From assembly GCA_010015805.1 (NCBI GenBank), contig ML978122.1:2514453-2578452 (forward strand): a DNA stretch of 64,000 bases, read 5' to 3'. Position 1 is the stretch's first letter. Every line of letters starts with the position of its first letter. This DNA is from Rhizodiscina lignyota (lineage: Eukaryota > Ascomycota > Dothideomycetes > Aulographales > Rhizodiscinaceae). Below are positions 21,703 to 32,607 of this stretch, in pieces. The notes below the pieces were generated by a model. That model worked only from the letters and a program-made list of their open reading frames with translations. It ran no database searches and had not been told where the DNA came from. The position numbers were made by a program, and so were the translations under genes.

Positions 21703-23716
21703 GGTGATGGTGTGACGGTCGTCGGAATTGGCGAGTCCTTTCGGGAGTTCTTAATGGGTTGCGATGGCTATGAAGCGATTCCAGTCGCGTCAAGACGCGT
21801 GTATTGGACGCGTAGATGCCAAATAGTTCCGTGGACTGATGGCTGATGATGAGTTTCGAAGGTTTGACACGTCCGCGGAGAGTGGAGGTTGAAAGGAAGC
21901 TCGTCAGTGGAGAGGTGTAGTGGCCAAAAATCCGCCCACGCGATCCCTCCCAAACGTTCACCCTGCCGAATGTTTTGGGCTGTGGCTGGAGCTCGTTAAA
22001 ATGTCAACTTGGCTGGACCAATTTGGCCAATAGCGTCGGCGTCTCGGGGCCGCTTGTCACCAGAAAAGGTCGGCCAACCTTACGTTCGTTGTGTGCTTGA
22101 ATTGCGAGTTATCCTAGAGTTATTCGCATACTTAGCATTGGTGCTACCTCAATTCGCAACGTCCCAAGAATTACGATTTATCTGTATCGTGCGTGCCAAC
22201 TATCCATGTATAACCTTGGCATTGTAACCAGTCCAGTACATCGAACCGACGGAAAGAGCCGTCTCCACCTGAACTTTAATCCGTTCAAGAGGCCTCGAAG
22301 CTTCATGTGCCACTTTCTTCTCCCATCCTCTATTTGATCCTCCACGAGATATCATCGTGGAAAGGACCATAGTCTCGATTGCTCCGTACTCGTCCTTTGC
22401 TTCGGCGTGCCACATGCAACATACGACCTACCTGAGTACCTAAGTCATTCCGGACTCAGAGACGCAAGGGTTCACGAACTTCTACGACACTACTTGTAGA
22501 CTTTGTACACAAAAAGTTGCTCATGCTCAGATAATGACTGTATCATAATATCAAGATTTGCCTCATCCGGCAGAGCGGAGAGATACTCTAACTACGATAC
22601 CTACCTCCTCAGTTATTCGCTCCGCCCACTCAAAGTTAAGATACTAATGCAACATTAAAAGTCTAGAAGAAATGAAATGCGGAATTTAGACAACAGAGTT
22701 GAAGAAGTAACTGTGAGGCTGTGAAATGTCCATAGTAGAGTTGTGTGTTCAGAAAGAACATTGCGCTGGCTCCGTGGTCATACGTGGTCTTCGGCGTCCC
22801 GTGTAATGCCGATCGACTACGCCGGCTACCAGGCGATAGTTAGTTTGCTTTTATTGAAAACCTTCTTCTCTCAATCGTAATCCGAGTTTCGTCCTGATGC
22901 ATTGCGCTGTGTGGCGTGACCAAAGCTATTATTTGGCCTTTCGGGGCCCTTGAATTAGAAACCCTAGGACCGAAGAAGGTAATGTTAGTTTGCTAGTCTT
23001 TAGAACCTCGTAGGGCATGACATAACATGCACAGTTGCAGCGGCATATGGCAGCATAGCTGAAACTGAAGGATTCTTAAGGCTGTTTCAGAACCACCTTT
23101 TCCGCTTACGGCGCTTCCAAAGTGGAAATTGTAGAGCGTGTCTATAAACAGAAAAGAGAGTATTATAGAGGGCCCCAATAGATGAATTTATCCACCCCTG
23201 TTCGGAGGTGGAAGTTGCCCCATAGAGGTAATTAGGCGAGGTCAAAGTTCGAAAAGAACTTCCAACTGGCCCCTGTTCTGAAGTGGCTAAACTCGCCTTA
23301 CAGCAAGCAAGAAAGAGACGGCTCTCAGAAAAAAACATATCAGAGTATGGGAAAGTGGATAGATGGGCATATGTCGGTGTTCGTCCAGAAGTTCCATCAA
23401 GGGCCATCAGTTACGCGTTGAAGTACTCTACCCCGTGACAGAGTCTAACGAAAGAGACGTTCGGAGTGGCTTGCTCAGTGCTTAAACACATTACCGTCGA
23501 ACATTTCAAGCAGAAGAAGCCCCTTTTGGGTCGTCATGAAAATTGGAGATGAAGTCGTAGATTTCTACGTACGCGTCTCTCCATCGCGGCTGCCGATAAT
23601 CACGACACGGCAATTGCCGCATTGAGCTTCAGCCTTACGACGGCTTACCTCCAAGGAGAACAACAATTAAACCTTAGCACAAAGCTGCATCAATCTTGCA
23701 AGCTCGTGCACTTTGG
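21703..23716. other. Intergenic 2 kb between divergent genes
   Basis: This is the shared upstream region of the Dpb3-like gene (-) and the CLC gene (+). A pair of similar 17-bp segments (CCCCTGTTCGGAGGTGG and CCCCTGTTCTGAAGTGG) lies at about 23198-23287, with a 6-bp inverted repeat AAGTTC-GAAAA-GAACTT between them. No gene is supported. Confidence 0.45.
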
Positions 23717-23730
23717 ATGCGATGAAATGA
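23717..23730 (+). promoter_or_regulatory. Two overlapping minimal uORFs before the CLC start
   Basis: ATG CGA TGA (23717-23725) and ATG AAA TGA (23722-23730) overlap each other, and the second overlaps the presumed main start ATG at 23727. The three ATGs lie in three different frames within 13 bases. If this ATG is the main start, scanning ribosomes would meet two start-stop-like elements first. Confidence 0.5.
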
Positions 23731-26339
23731 ACCCTCCTGACCAAGCCACTACCTCCTTTCGCTCTCCATCCCACAACCCACGAGCCTCCATAAACCGCCG
23801 AATTTCCACCATCTCCACGCTCTCGGCAGCAGAAGCAGGTCGCGATGCCGATGCCACAGGCACCGATCATGACGTCCACGAGGAAATCGATGAGATAAAG
23901 CGCTACGAAGACTTCACTACCATCGATTGGATTCAAGACGCGGCACGCGCTTCTCAGCGACGAAAGGCGCGGCGATATGAACGCGCCGGGTCGTTCGAGC
24001 GCAAGGGACGCTTAGGCTTCAGATGGTGGCTGCGAGATGCGTGGAATGCAGGCATGGCATGGGTGGTGGTGAGCCTCGTGGGCTTCCTTATAGGGCTCGA
24101 TTCGGCTTTCTTGAACATCGTGACGGAGTGGTTGAGCGACGTCAAGTTGGGATATTGCACAAGAGCGTTCTACCTCAATGAGCAGTTCTGCTGTTGGGGT
24201 GCGGAGAATGGGTGTGATGAATGGAGGAGATGGACGGGTCTCTGGCCGCTCAACTACTTTCTATATATCGCGTTTGCGATGCTGTTCGCATTTACGAGCG
24301 CACGGCTGGTCAAGAGCTTTGCTCCATATGCAGCGGGAAGTGGCATAAGTGAGATCAAGTGCATCATTGCAGGATTTGTAATGAAAGGCTTCTTGGGGTT
24401 CACAACGTTGGTTATTAAGAGTATTGGATTGCCGTTATCAATCGCATCAGGACTATCAGTTGGAAAGGAAGGACCAAGTGTGCACTTTGCGGTGTGCATT
24501 GGCAACGTTGTCTCGAGGATGTTTCCAAAATACGAGCGAAACGCGGCGAAGACTCGAGAAATCCTCAGTGCGTCGGCTGCAGCAGGAGTTGCCGTCGCTT
24601 TTGGTTCACCCATTGGCGGAGTGCTCTTCTCGATGGAAGAAATGTCGAACTACTTCCCACTCAAGACACTGTGGCGCAGCTACTTCTGCGCACTGGTAGC
24701 GACAGCGGCACTGGCAATGATGAATCCTTTCCGTACAGGGCAACTTGTCATGTTCTCCGTTAAGTATGACCGGGCATGGCATTTTTTCGAAATCCCTTTC
24801 TATCTCATACTTGGAGTTTTCGGAGGCCTGTACGGTGCCTTTGTCATCAAGTGGCACCTGCGAGTTACGATGTTCAGGAAGAAATATTTGGCCAAGTATC
24901 CCATCTTAGAAGCTACCATTCTGGCAGCATTCACCGCAGTCCTCTGCTACCCCAACATGTTCCTACGAATCGACATGACCGAAGCGATGGAGCACCTCTT
25001 CCTCGAATGCGAAGGCGACGAAGACTACAATGGCATTTGCGAGCGTGCAAATCGCTGGCGCATGGTTACCTCTCTGCTCATTGCTACTGTTATGCGCACT
25101 TTCTTCGTTATCCTTTCTTACGGCTGCAAAGTCCCAGCAGGTATCTTTGTTCCATCCATGGCCATCGGCGCAACTTTTGGGCGCATGGTCGGTATCCTCG
25201 TACAAGCTCTCCATGACGCTTTCCCGAACTCGAAGTACTTTTCTGCGTGTGGAGCTGATGGAGTCTGCATTACACCAGGCACGTACGCGTTCCTGGGAGC
25301 TGGTGCTGCATTAAGTGGCATTATGCACATTACTGTGTCAGTTGTTGTCATCATGTTCGAGCTCACTGGTGCCTTAACGTACATCCTGCCTACCATGATT
25401 GTCGTCGGCGTCGTTAAAGCAATATCTGGTCGTCTGAGCAAGGGAGGCATAGCAGACCGCATGATCTGGTTCAACGGTTTCCCATTCCTGGACTCGAAGG
25501 AAGAACACACATTCAGCGTCGCTGTAACTGCAGCGATGACAACGGATGTCACGGTTTTACCAGCTACTGGCCTCGAAATACGAGATGTCGAGAAGATCAT
25601 GCAAGACAACGAGTTCCAGGGTTATCCCATCGTCGAGGACCTCACTTCCAGAACCTTGATCGGCTATATTGGCCGCACGGAGCTGAAATATGCTATGGAT
25701 CGTGCAAGACGAGATCACACAGTAGGCCCTCGGGCAAAGTGCCACTTCACTCCACCGCGTAGTCTCCCGGCTGTTACACCGTCGGCCACCAGTCCAGCAA
25801 TCACTTTCGACACTGCCGCATCAGCGGGCCAAATGAGTGTCGATTTCTCTCGATTCATAAATCCCACACCAATAGCGGTGCATCCGCAACTCGCTCTCGA
25901 GACAGTGATGGAACTCTTTAAGAAGATGGGACCTCGAGTCATCCTAGTCGAACATCGCGGCAAACTGGTCGGCTTGGTAACTGTGAAAGACTGTCTGAAG
26001 TATCAGTTCAAAGTTGAACACCAAGAGCATGAGAATGAGCGAATTGAAGGGAACGAGCAAAGGGAGAGAGATATCAGCGTCGACGCACGGATATGGGATG
26101 TGATGGAGCGGGTGACGGGATGGCTGAAGGCGAAATGGGATGCTGGATGGGGCCATGCCAGGGGCCGTTTACGCCTCGGCGAGAGCGGTGGTGGCGGTGG
26201 CAGTGCCAGGTATCGAACTGTGGCGACTGATAGTGAAGAGCAGACTCCAGTCAGCCCTATCGCCCCTGCAAACGAAGAGCTGGGGAGAGGAAGACAGGGG
26301 AGAGATGACCACGTTGAACTCGAGCTTGAAGATAGATGA
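23727..26339 (+). CDS. CLC-family chloride channel or Cl-/H+ exchanger (Gef1/ClC-3 type)
   Basis: An intronless gene of 870 residues. The three CLC filter motifs are present: GSGISE (about 203), GKEGPSVH (about 246, with the gating Glu) and GIFVPSM (about 471). The region between has about ten to twelve hydrophobic segments; SPIGGVLFSMEE is also conserved. Two CBS domains follow, beginning near TTDVTVLPATG (about 603) and NPTPIAVHPQLALETV (about 710). Family members acidify endosomes and vacuoles or supply copper-loading compartments with chloride. The N-terminal 100 residues are Ser/Arg-rich and the final 100 residues are charged with a GGGGG run, both likely cytosolic. The chosen ATG is the first in frame. 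It sits behind two overlapping uORFs. The frame is open 35 codons further upstream without an ATG, so a spliced 5' exon cannot be excluded. Confidence 0.92.
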   Translation: MNPPDQATTSFRSPSHNPRASINRRISTISTLSAAEAGRDADATGTDHDVHEEIDEIKRYEDFTTIDWIQDAARASQRRKARRYERAGSFERKGRLGFRWWLRDAWNAGMAWVVVSLVGFLIGLDSAFLNIVTEWLSDVKLGYCTRAFYLNEQFCCWGAENGCDEWRRWTGLWPLNYFLYIAFAMLFAFTSARLVKSFAPYAAGSGISEIKCIIAGFVMKGFLGFTTLVIKSIGLPLSIASGLSVGKEGPSVHFAVCIGNVVSRMFPKYERNAAKTREILSASAAAGVAVAFGSPIGGVLFSMEEMSNYFPLKTLWRSYFCALVATAALAMMNPFRTGQLVMFSVKYDRAWHFFEIPFYLILGVFGGLYGAFVIKWHLRVTMFRKKYLAKYPILEATILAAFTAVLCYPNMFLRIDMTEAMEHLFLECEGDEDYNGICERANRWRMVTSLLIATVMRTFFVILSYGCKVPAGIFVPSMAIGATFGRMVGILVQALHDAFPNSKYFSACGADGVCITPGTYAFLGAGAALSGIMHITVSVVVIMFELTGALTYILPTMIVVGVVKAISGRLSKGGIADRMIWFNGFPFLDSKEEHTFSVAVTAAMTTDVTVLPATGLEIRDVEKIMQDNEFQGYPIVEDLTSRTLIGYIGRTELKYAMDRARRDHTVGPRAKCHFTPPRSLPAVTPSATSPAITFDTAASAGQMSVDFSRFINPTPIAVHPQLALETVMELFKKMGPRVILVEHRGKLVGLVTVKDCLKYQFKVEHQEHENERIEGNEQRERDISVDARIWDVMERVTGWLKAKWDAGWGHARGRLRLGESGGGGGSARYRTVATDSEEQTPVSPIAPANEELGRGRQGRDDHVELELEDR

Positions 26340-26997
26340 AATGGCCAACTAGTTTTCGCTATTTGAATTAACTTCCTATCTCTTGACTCCATGGCGATAG
26401 ACCCTTAGCTCTTTACACGTTCATCTGGTGTCCATGTAACATGCACGATGCTGAGTCAGTCAAGCCGCCGGACTACGACTGTATATCGTAGCTGAGATAT
26501 TTGTTAACTGCCGCTTCGCGCTTTGCTGGTAAGATCAGGAGTAAGCCGGTGAAGGTTGGCGAGAAAATGAGTGATGAAATGCGGCCACTCTTCCCTCGAC
26601 CGATTCGGTCCGAACGTTCGGTCCGGAGCCTCGAGCAAAATCGGACGTCCGTGGGCTTTCAATCTCTGTCTCCATCTACTCACGGTTACTGTTACAATAT
26701 CAGCACGTAGAAATGGCTTCATGGTGCTAATTGAGGTCCACTAGTCTGCTGCAAGATGAACCGCACCGCTCTTTTACGGGATTTCGGTACTCTACCCTGA
26801 AAGGGTATGCAATTCGTATCAGCCTATGATCTCACACGGTTCTCCTTGGCCTCGCAGCGACGCTTGACAAATGATCACAAATAGAACTAGGCCCATGATC
26901 TTATAGAAATGTAGGGTTTTAATAAAGCCTGACGGGTGAGTATCACTAAACACGTTTCTGCAGCAGTGTTTCATTTATTCCTCAGCCGAATATCGCA
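26340..26997. other. Intergenic between tandem + genes
   Basis: This holds the 3' flank of the CLC gene and the promoter of the SDR gene. It includes a palindrome with a direct repeat at 26604-26625, listed separately. No gene is supported. Confidence 0.45.
26604..26625. repeat. Palindrome inside a 9-bp direct repeat
   Basis: TTCGGTCCG occurs twice (26604-26612 and 26617-26625). Between and overlapping them is the perfect 12-bp palindrome CCGAACGTTCGG (26610-26621). This compact dyad is about 370 bp upstream of the SDR start and could be a transcription-factor site; no factor is assigned. Confidence 0.6.
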
Positions 26998-28013
26998 ATG
27001 ACTCAAACTGAAATGCTTGCAAACTTCCCTCCTCACTTCGGAGCAACGTTTACAAAGACTCTGCATTCCAAACCTGAGGGCTCCACCGACCCTGTAACCA
27101 ACCGCCTTCCATCAAACTTTGTCGTCGTCATCACAGGAGCTGGAAAGAAGTTGGATGACTTGCCGGGGCAGGGTTACTATACCGCAATAGCATATGCGAA
27201 AGCTGGGGCGCATGGGATCTCGATATCCTCACGGACACAATCGGACCTTGACAAAACCAAGGCAGACATACTCAAAATCAACCCCAAAGTTGATGTGCTG
27301 TCGCAAGTTTGTGACGTGACAAAGGATGCCGACGTCCGAAAGCTCGCGGCGGAGGTCAAGAGCCACTTCGGTCGAGTAGACGCCGTTGTATCCAGCGCCG
27401 GCCACACCACGGACTACATTGATAAGGACACGGAAAATCGTCGCTTTCCGAGGGGAGCCGTGGAAGACGAGGGATTCGACCACATCGTCGCTGTCAATCT
27501 CATCGGCAGCCACAATATCGCAAAGCATTTCATTCCGCTCCTTGCGCAGACAAAGGATGGCGTCCAAAGCTTCGTGAATATCACCTCGATGGCGAGTCTC
27601 CTTCCCACGAGTCAAATGACACCGCTGGCATTCAACATTAGCAAGCTGGCCGCAAACCGTATGGTCGAGTCGATGCAAGCCGACCATGGTGACGAGGGCA
27701 TCCTGGCATTCTCTTTGCATCCTGGTTCTGCTTTGACACCAGGAAGTAGACTGCATAGCACAACGAAGGGTGACTTCTGGGAGCAGTGCAAGTACAAGCC
27801 TAAGGCCTTCGTGTTGAGTATGACGCTGATTAAGATCTAGTACTGAGCGATGACCCTGCCCTTTGCGGTGGCTTCTGCACGTGGCTCACCAAAGAGAGAA
27901 GGGAGTGGCTGTCCGGCCGATACGTCTCTTCCAATTGGGATGTTGATGAGCTGGCGAGCATGAAAGATGATATCGTCGAACATGACAAGTTGAAGATGAG
28001 GATGGTTGTATAA
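26998..28013 (+). CDS. Short-chain dehydrogenase/reductase with Phe replacing the catalytic Tyr
   Basis: Exons 26998-27769 and 27841-28013 give 314 residues. The 71-nt intron is inferred from GT-AG signals and because the join restores VLSDDPALCGGFCTWLTKER, the typical C-terminus of this SDR group, followed by EWLSGRYVSSNWDVDEL. Without splicing the frame stops early at 27840. The Rossmann start VVVITGAG is present, but the glycine loop carries extra residues (TGAGKKLDDLPGQGYYTA instead of TGxxxGxG). The SSAG and NITSMAS segments follow. The YxxxK signature reads FNISK, with Phe212 (TTC) in place of the catalytic Tyr and Lys216 kept. This predicts weak or absent oxidoreductase activity, or a changed mechanism. 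The substrate is unknown. It is convergent with the 2OG oxygenase gene, 141 bp away. Confidence 0.85.
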
Positions 28014-28154
28014 GCATCTCGCTCCGCACGTGATGCTTCATCCTCAATCAGTTATTGCTCACAGTCTATCATCTGTCTCTATTTATTTGTTTTAAGTGTA
28101 CATGGAAGGGAACCAATAGCGTGCGTAGTGTAGACAAAACCAGTTGTTTACAGA

Positions 28155-29436
28155 CTATGCTGCCTCGTCCACTATCTCCAGATTTCCTACTCGGAACTTT
28201 TCGCCTTTCTTATCAGCATAGTCGGTATGGTTATGGTAGCTCTTAACTCTTTCCCTTACGTATTGAGCACCCTTCACAGGATCCGCGTTCTCTTGGTCCT
28301 CTCTGACAAGCCCTAAACGCTTGAGCAATGGAGATGGCACCGGCTTGATGTCGACATCATTACCTGGCCGGACGAAGTAAAACAAGCCCAGTCGTTTTAT
28401 GTGGGTCTGGTCTTCTGGTGGGCGTATAACTCGATGAGTGGTGGATTTAAAGTACCCCGCAGACCAGAAATCCAAAGTATCCCCTACGTTGCATATTATG
28501 CCATCGTCAATTGGGGGAACATATTTCCATTCACCGTTGGGAGTTTTGAGCTGAAGACCGGCAACATTCTGGCTCCAGAGCAAGGTGAGAGACCCGAAGT
28601 CGGTATGTGCCCGTGTCCACGTGTTTTGAACTTTAGCGTCGGCTTCAATCGAGCGCGGATTATATACCATATAGCGGAGATGATCGTCGGACGGTGCATC
28701 ATACAAATGCTGGGACGCAAAGTAACCCTCCGGTAGCTCCAAGATGATGTCGAAGAGCGTGAAAATCTTTTTCGCAACCTCGAGAGCGCGCTTGAAGAAG
28801 AGGAGTGAGCTTCTCGAAAATACGCAGTGTATTTACAATTGGCGAGCTTACCTTTGAGAAGTTCTCAATTTCCTTCCTGTAAGGCTCGAAGAACGGATGG
28901 AACGGCTCCGCCGCGTTTTGCGGGATGAACTTCGCAAAGTTGAAAGCCTCCACGATGTCCTTGACATCCGTGCCCATTACCTTCTTCTCATTATGCTAGA
29001 GTCTTATCAGTGCTTGTCCCATAGATCTGTGTGGACGTACGAACAGCGCGGTAGCCGAAATAGTTACCCTGTGCAAAGTCGCACTTGTATTCGGGCTTGT
29101 TCTTCTCCTCCACAGGGAGATTGAAAAACGCCTGGCCGATGTCATATTGCCTCTCGATATCTTCTTGAGTGAGACCTGCGCCAGTTACGCTGAAAAATCC
29201 AGTTTCATGGACCTAGCAGATTGTCAGAAGCTCGCTTTGGTGTATCGTGCGTTGTGGAGCTCGGGCAGACCCACAGCGTCGCGGAGCTGGTTCGCCAACT
29301 TCTGCTTTCCGCCAGGCTCGTCGAACTTGGCCAAGTCAATGACAACAAACTTTGCCCACGGCAAGTTTTCTTTCGTCTTCGAGGGTCGTTCCCATTTTGG
29401 GAGAGCAATTGGCTCTATCGGTATTGCGGAGGGCAT
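28155..29436 (-). CDS. 2-oxoglutarate/Fe(II)-dependent dioxygenase (isopenicillin N synthase-like)
   Basis: Exons (reverse) 29436-29275, 29212-29045, 28995-28852 and 28790-28155 give 369 residues. All three introns (62, 49 and 61 nt) are GT-AG and in phase 0. The N-terminal DIOX_N part reads WAKFVVIDLAKF, VHETGFFSVTGAGLTQEDIE and GNYFGYRA. The C-terminal jelly roll has the iron ligands His220 and Asp222 (RAHTDFGSLTLLWSQ) and His277 (STTHRVIRP), and the core segment CNVGDTLDFWSAGYFKSTTH. These enzymes hydroxylate, desaturate or cyclise small molecules using 2-oxoglutarate and O2, often in secondary metabolism. The substrate cannot be told from the sequence. A run of GAGTTTGAG-like codons lies just upstream of the ATG and is outside the gene. 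Confidence 0.9.
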
Positions 29437-30404
29437 TTTCGAAGAGTTTGAGGAGTTTGAAGAGTTCGGAGGGTTATGTTGCGCGCCTTTTCAACTCCTT
29501 CTCTCGGGAAATTCCTTGACCTGCTGACTTCAATCAACATCGTGAATTTGACGTCTCTTTATTTCAACTTTTTTTCTTCGTTTGACAGTCTCCGACAACG
29601 GTACAATCGGCACGAGGAAAGGTCTAATCTAAGTTGTCTTCAAGAGCCAGGGAGCATGCTGAATGTGGCAGTAGCGCGCTGATCGGTCGTGTCGAGCACG
29701 CAATTTGGTGACGAATTGTGTGACTGCACGGAACGACCACTAAGCTTCTTTGACAGCAACATTCGTCACTAGTTGATACAATTGTCAAGTCTCGGAAGGC
29801 TGGCGCCGTAAATCTATTTGACACGGATTCATATTTCATTATCTCAGGCTCAAATGCGATACGTTAGGGCTCCTCTTCGGGATGCTGTGATGGCTTAGAG
29901 GCTCAATTGCGTGCAAAACGTTGTAGAAGACGTTACCTGTCTGAATGTCCTATTTAAATATCCTGTACCTCACAGTAGTCGAGCCTTTTCCAGTTCGTGT
30001 TTCATACACATTAGCCACTCGGGACTCAAAACGTAGTGATGTTCTGGAAGACCAAAAATCTCAATGTGGACTTTAGGGGTCAGGAAGAACCAGGCACGCG
30101 GCCAGGAACGGGACTGCATGATCCCCACATAGTACATCTCACTGGTCCTCAGCAATGATAAGATATCCTGGAAGGATCTTTTCTACCGCAGAGAGCCTCT
30201 GGATCCAATGTTCCTCCCTGTGGTGGAACTAAAGGCCCCGTTAGATGGCGTGCTTCGGAGGATTTTCCGCATGGCTGTCTCTCGGAATCATGTCCTTGCC
30301 GTAATGGAGAGGCATAAAGATATTTTGTGCTTCCGTGTACCCAGCTATCATCGAAAATACATCCGCGTCAAGCTACTCCTGGGACACAATTTGTGAATTT
30401 CACC
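29437..30404. other. Intergenic 1 kb between divergent genes
   Basis: This is the shared promoter region of the 2OG oxygenase (-) and the MFS transporter (+). It includes short imperfect GAGGAGTTT repeats near 29440-29470, a CGG-N10-CCG dyad at 29793-29808, and a GATAAG-type site listed separately. No gene is supported. Confidence 0.45.
30156..30165 (+). promoter_or_regulatory. GATA-type nitrogen-control motif, tandem
   Basis: TGATAAGATA contains two adjacent GATA cores about 240 bp before the MFS start. AreA/Nit2-type nitrogen regulators prefer HGATAR sites, ideally in pairs. This fits the idea that the transporter and neighbouring amidase serve nitrogen uptake, but GATA is short and can occur by chance. 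Confidence 0.3.
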
Positions 30405-32416
30405 ATGGCCGGAACCCCAGTCTCTGTTATCGAGGACGAAAAGGCCTTGCCGCAAAATGCTTCTTCTCGGCATCAAGCCGAGACTCCTGCTAAATCGGCA
30501 GCTCTCAAGTCTGCACATCGAAAAGTTGATCCAAGGCTGCTGATATGGTACTCATTTGTGTACCTGATCATGCGTATGCATGTTTCTAATATCAGCAACG
30601 CTGCTATCATGAATCTTGAACAAGGCGATGGGATCAAGGAGCAATTGGGCAATCTCTCGAGTTCTCAGTGGGCATGGTGTTTGAGTATCTTCTACTATCC
30701 GTACTTGTTCTTCGAGCCTCTCGCGAACCTGGCACTCAAGCGATTCTCCCCTTCGGTATGGATGAGCCGCATTATGGTTAGTTGGGTGAGTACAGCTTCA
30801 CTATTTAATGTTTATCCCGATGCTGAGTATTTCCCTAGGGCATTGTCTCTATGTGCCAAGGAGCGACCCAAAACTATGCTGGACTGCTTGCGACCCGATT
30901 CATGCTCGGTGCCTGTGAGGCCGGCTTTTACCCAGGGGTACTGTAAGTGCCAAAAAGAGCGGACGTCGAACGCGTTGCAATGCTAACAGTGCAGATATCA
31001 CTTGAGCTTCTGGTACCCTACGGAAAGGCTGCCGTTGCGAATCGTAAGTATCTGATCGTCCTCTCTTGTTTTCTCAAATTGGGGCGCCTTTTTAACATGT
31101 CTCAGGGGTTCTTCTATGCCTGCGGAATGTTTTCTGGAACCATTAGTGGACTCTTAGGTAACTCTTCGCTCTGGACGTACGTCACCGCATTCTGATCAAA
31201 TTGATAGCTTATGCCATCTCTTTCATGAACGGAACTGCCGGACTTGCAGGTTGGCGTTGGGTAGGCACAAATTTTACTCGTCCGCAGGGGTCAATACGCT
31301 GATGTTAGGCCAGCTCTTCATCCTGGAAGGAATGCCGATAATTCTATGCGGGGTCTATACGTTCTTCTTTTTACCAAATTGTGAGTTCAGTCCCACCGAA
31401 TGCCATCATTACATCATTTCCATACAGCTAACGAATCATGGCCAACCAGACCCGGAAAATAACAAAATTCTCACCGGAGAGGAACGAGATGCGATATTGG
31501 CAGACCTTCCAGAGCAAGCGCCCTCAATGAAATCAAAAACTTTCAATCTCGAGCAGGTGAAGGACATGTTTCGAAGCCCAAGCTTTATCCCCTTTACGTG
31601 TATCTGGATGTTCCATGGAATCGGCGCTTTTGGGATCACATTCGTGCTACCAACGGTTATATACGAGCTTGGGATTTCGAACACTGCAATTTCTCAGGTC
31701 ATGACAATGGTTAGTGAGCCCGAACATAAGAGGGCAGTCAGAACTGATCTTCATAGCCACCGTCAACCCTCAATTTTCTCTTCCTCGTTATAGTCGCATA
31801 CTTCATTCACATGAAGAAGTTGAGCCCGTGGATTGCGGGCTTGGGAATTGAACTGATGCAAATCATCTGCTACGTTCTCTTGATCACAGTCAAGCCCGCT
31901 ACGGCAAGATATGTCTTCGTAATGATCGCATTTGCGGGGTCCCAGAGCTTCTATCCGATCATTTGGCCAGGTACGACGACGCCCATACTTCAGATGCATT
32001 GGAACTAATGGCTTTACAGAGCGCATACGCGCCACTAGAGGAACTACGTCTGCGGGATTGGCGATTGGCATGACTAATGTGAGTACTGATATCTTACCAG
32101 TAAAGTTGGGTACTAACACTACTTGCAATCAGGGCATTGCCCAGCTCATGGGAATAGTCGTACGTATGAACTTATCGATATTGATGTAGTCGCGCTCACA
32201 ATTACTTAGGGTCCTCAATTATACCAACCGAAGTTCGGTCCGAATTACCATGTCAGCTACTCTTCCTCTATAGGGCTGATTTCGGTGTCTCTGCTATCTA
32301 TCTGCACTTCTTGGTATTTCGTCCGACGCGACGATCGCAAGAGGAGGAACGAGATGCTCGACGATGCTAGCTCCATCGACGACCTCAAGGTTGAGGAGTA
32401 TCAAGAAAAGGCTTGA
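30405..32416 (+). CDS. MFS transporter, anion:cation symporter (allantoate/nicotinate permease-like)
   Basis: Eleven exons give 490 residues: 30405-30785, 30839-30942, 30995-31043, 31106-31157, 31208-31260, 31314-31380, 31450-31709, 31757-31970, 32020-32078, 32133-32159 and 32210-32416. All ten introns are GT-AG and every join keeps the frame. Family segments appear in order: ATRFMLGACEAGFYPGVLYH, FWYPTERLPLRIGFFY, AGWRWLFILEGMP, FFLPNYPE, then FHGIGAFGITFVLPTVIYEL and RATRGTTSAGLAIG. This is the Dal5/Tna1-like ACS family, which imports small organic anions such as allantoate, nicotinate, biotin or pantothenate with protons; the substrate here is unknown. About twelve membrane segments are expected. 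The C-terminus is charged and cytosolic. It is convergent with an amidase gene 191 bp away, which suggests an amide or ureide nitrogen source. Confidence 0.9.
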
Positions 32417-32607
32417 TCATTCGCATAAACGATACGAATATGACAGAACCAATAGGAGTGGCGAACTTGCCATGCGCATGGAATAGAGATTGGTTCTGTC
32501 GTCTAGATGGATAACGCTTGCATATTGAACAGCGTTGATTTGTCTGCTTCACGAAGCCTACTCAATCATCAAGCATTTCGTATGAGACACACAGTCCTCA
32601 TTGCGTA

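Noticed and set aside
27770-27840. Taking the SDR stop at 27838-27840 as the true end
   Set aside because: The DNA after it encodes the conserved SDR tail DDPALCGGFCTWLTKER, and a GT-AG intron restores it in frame.
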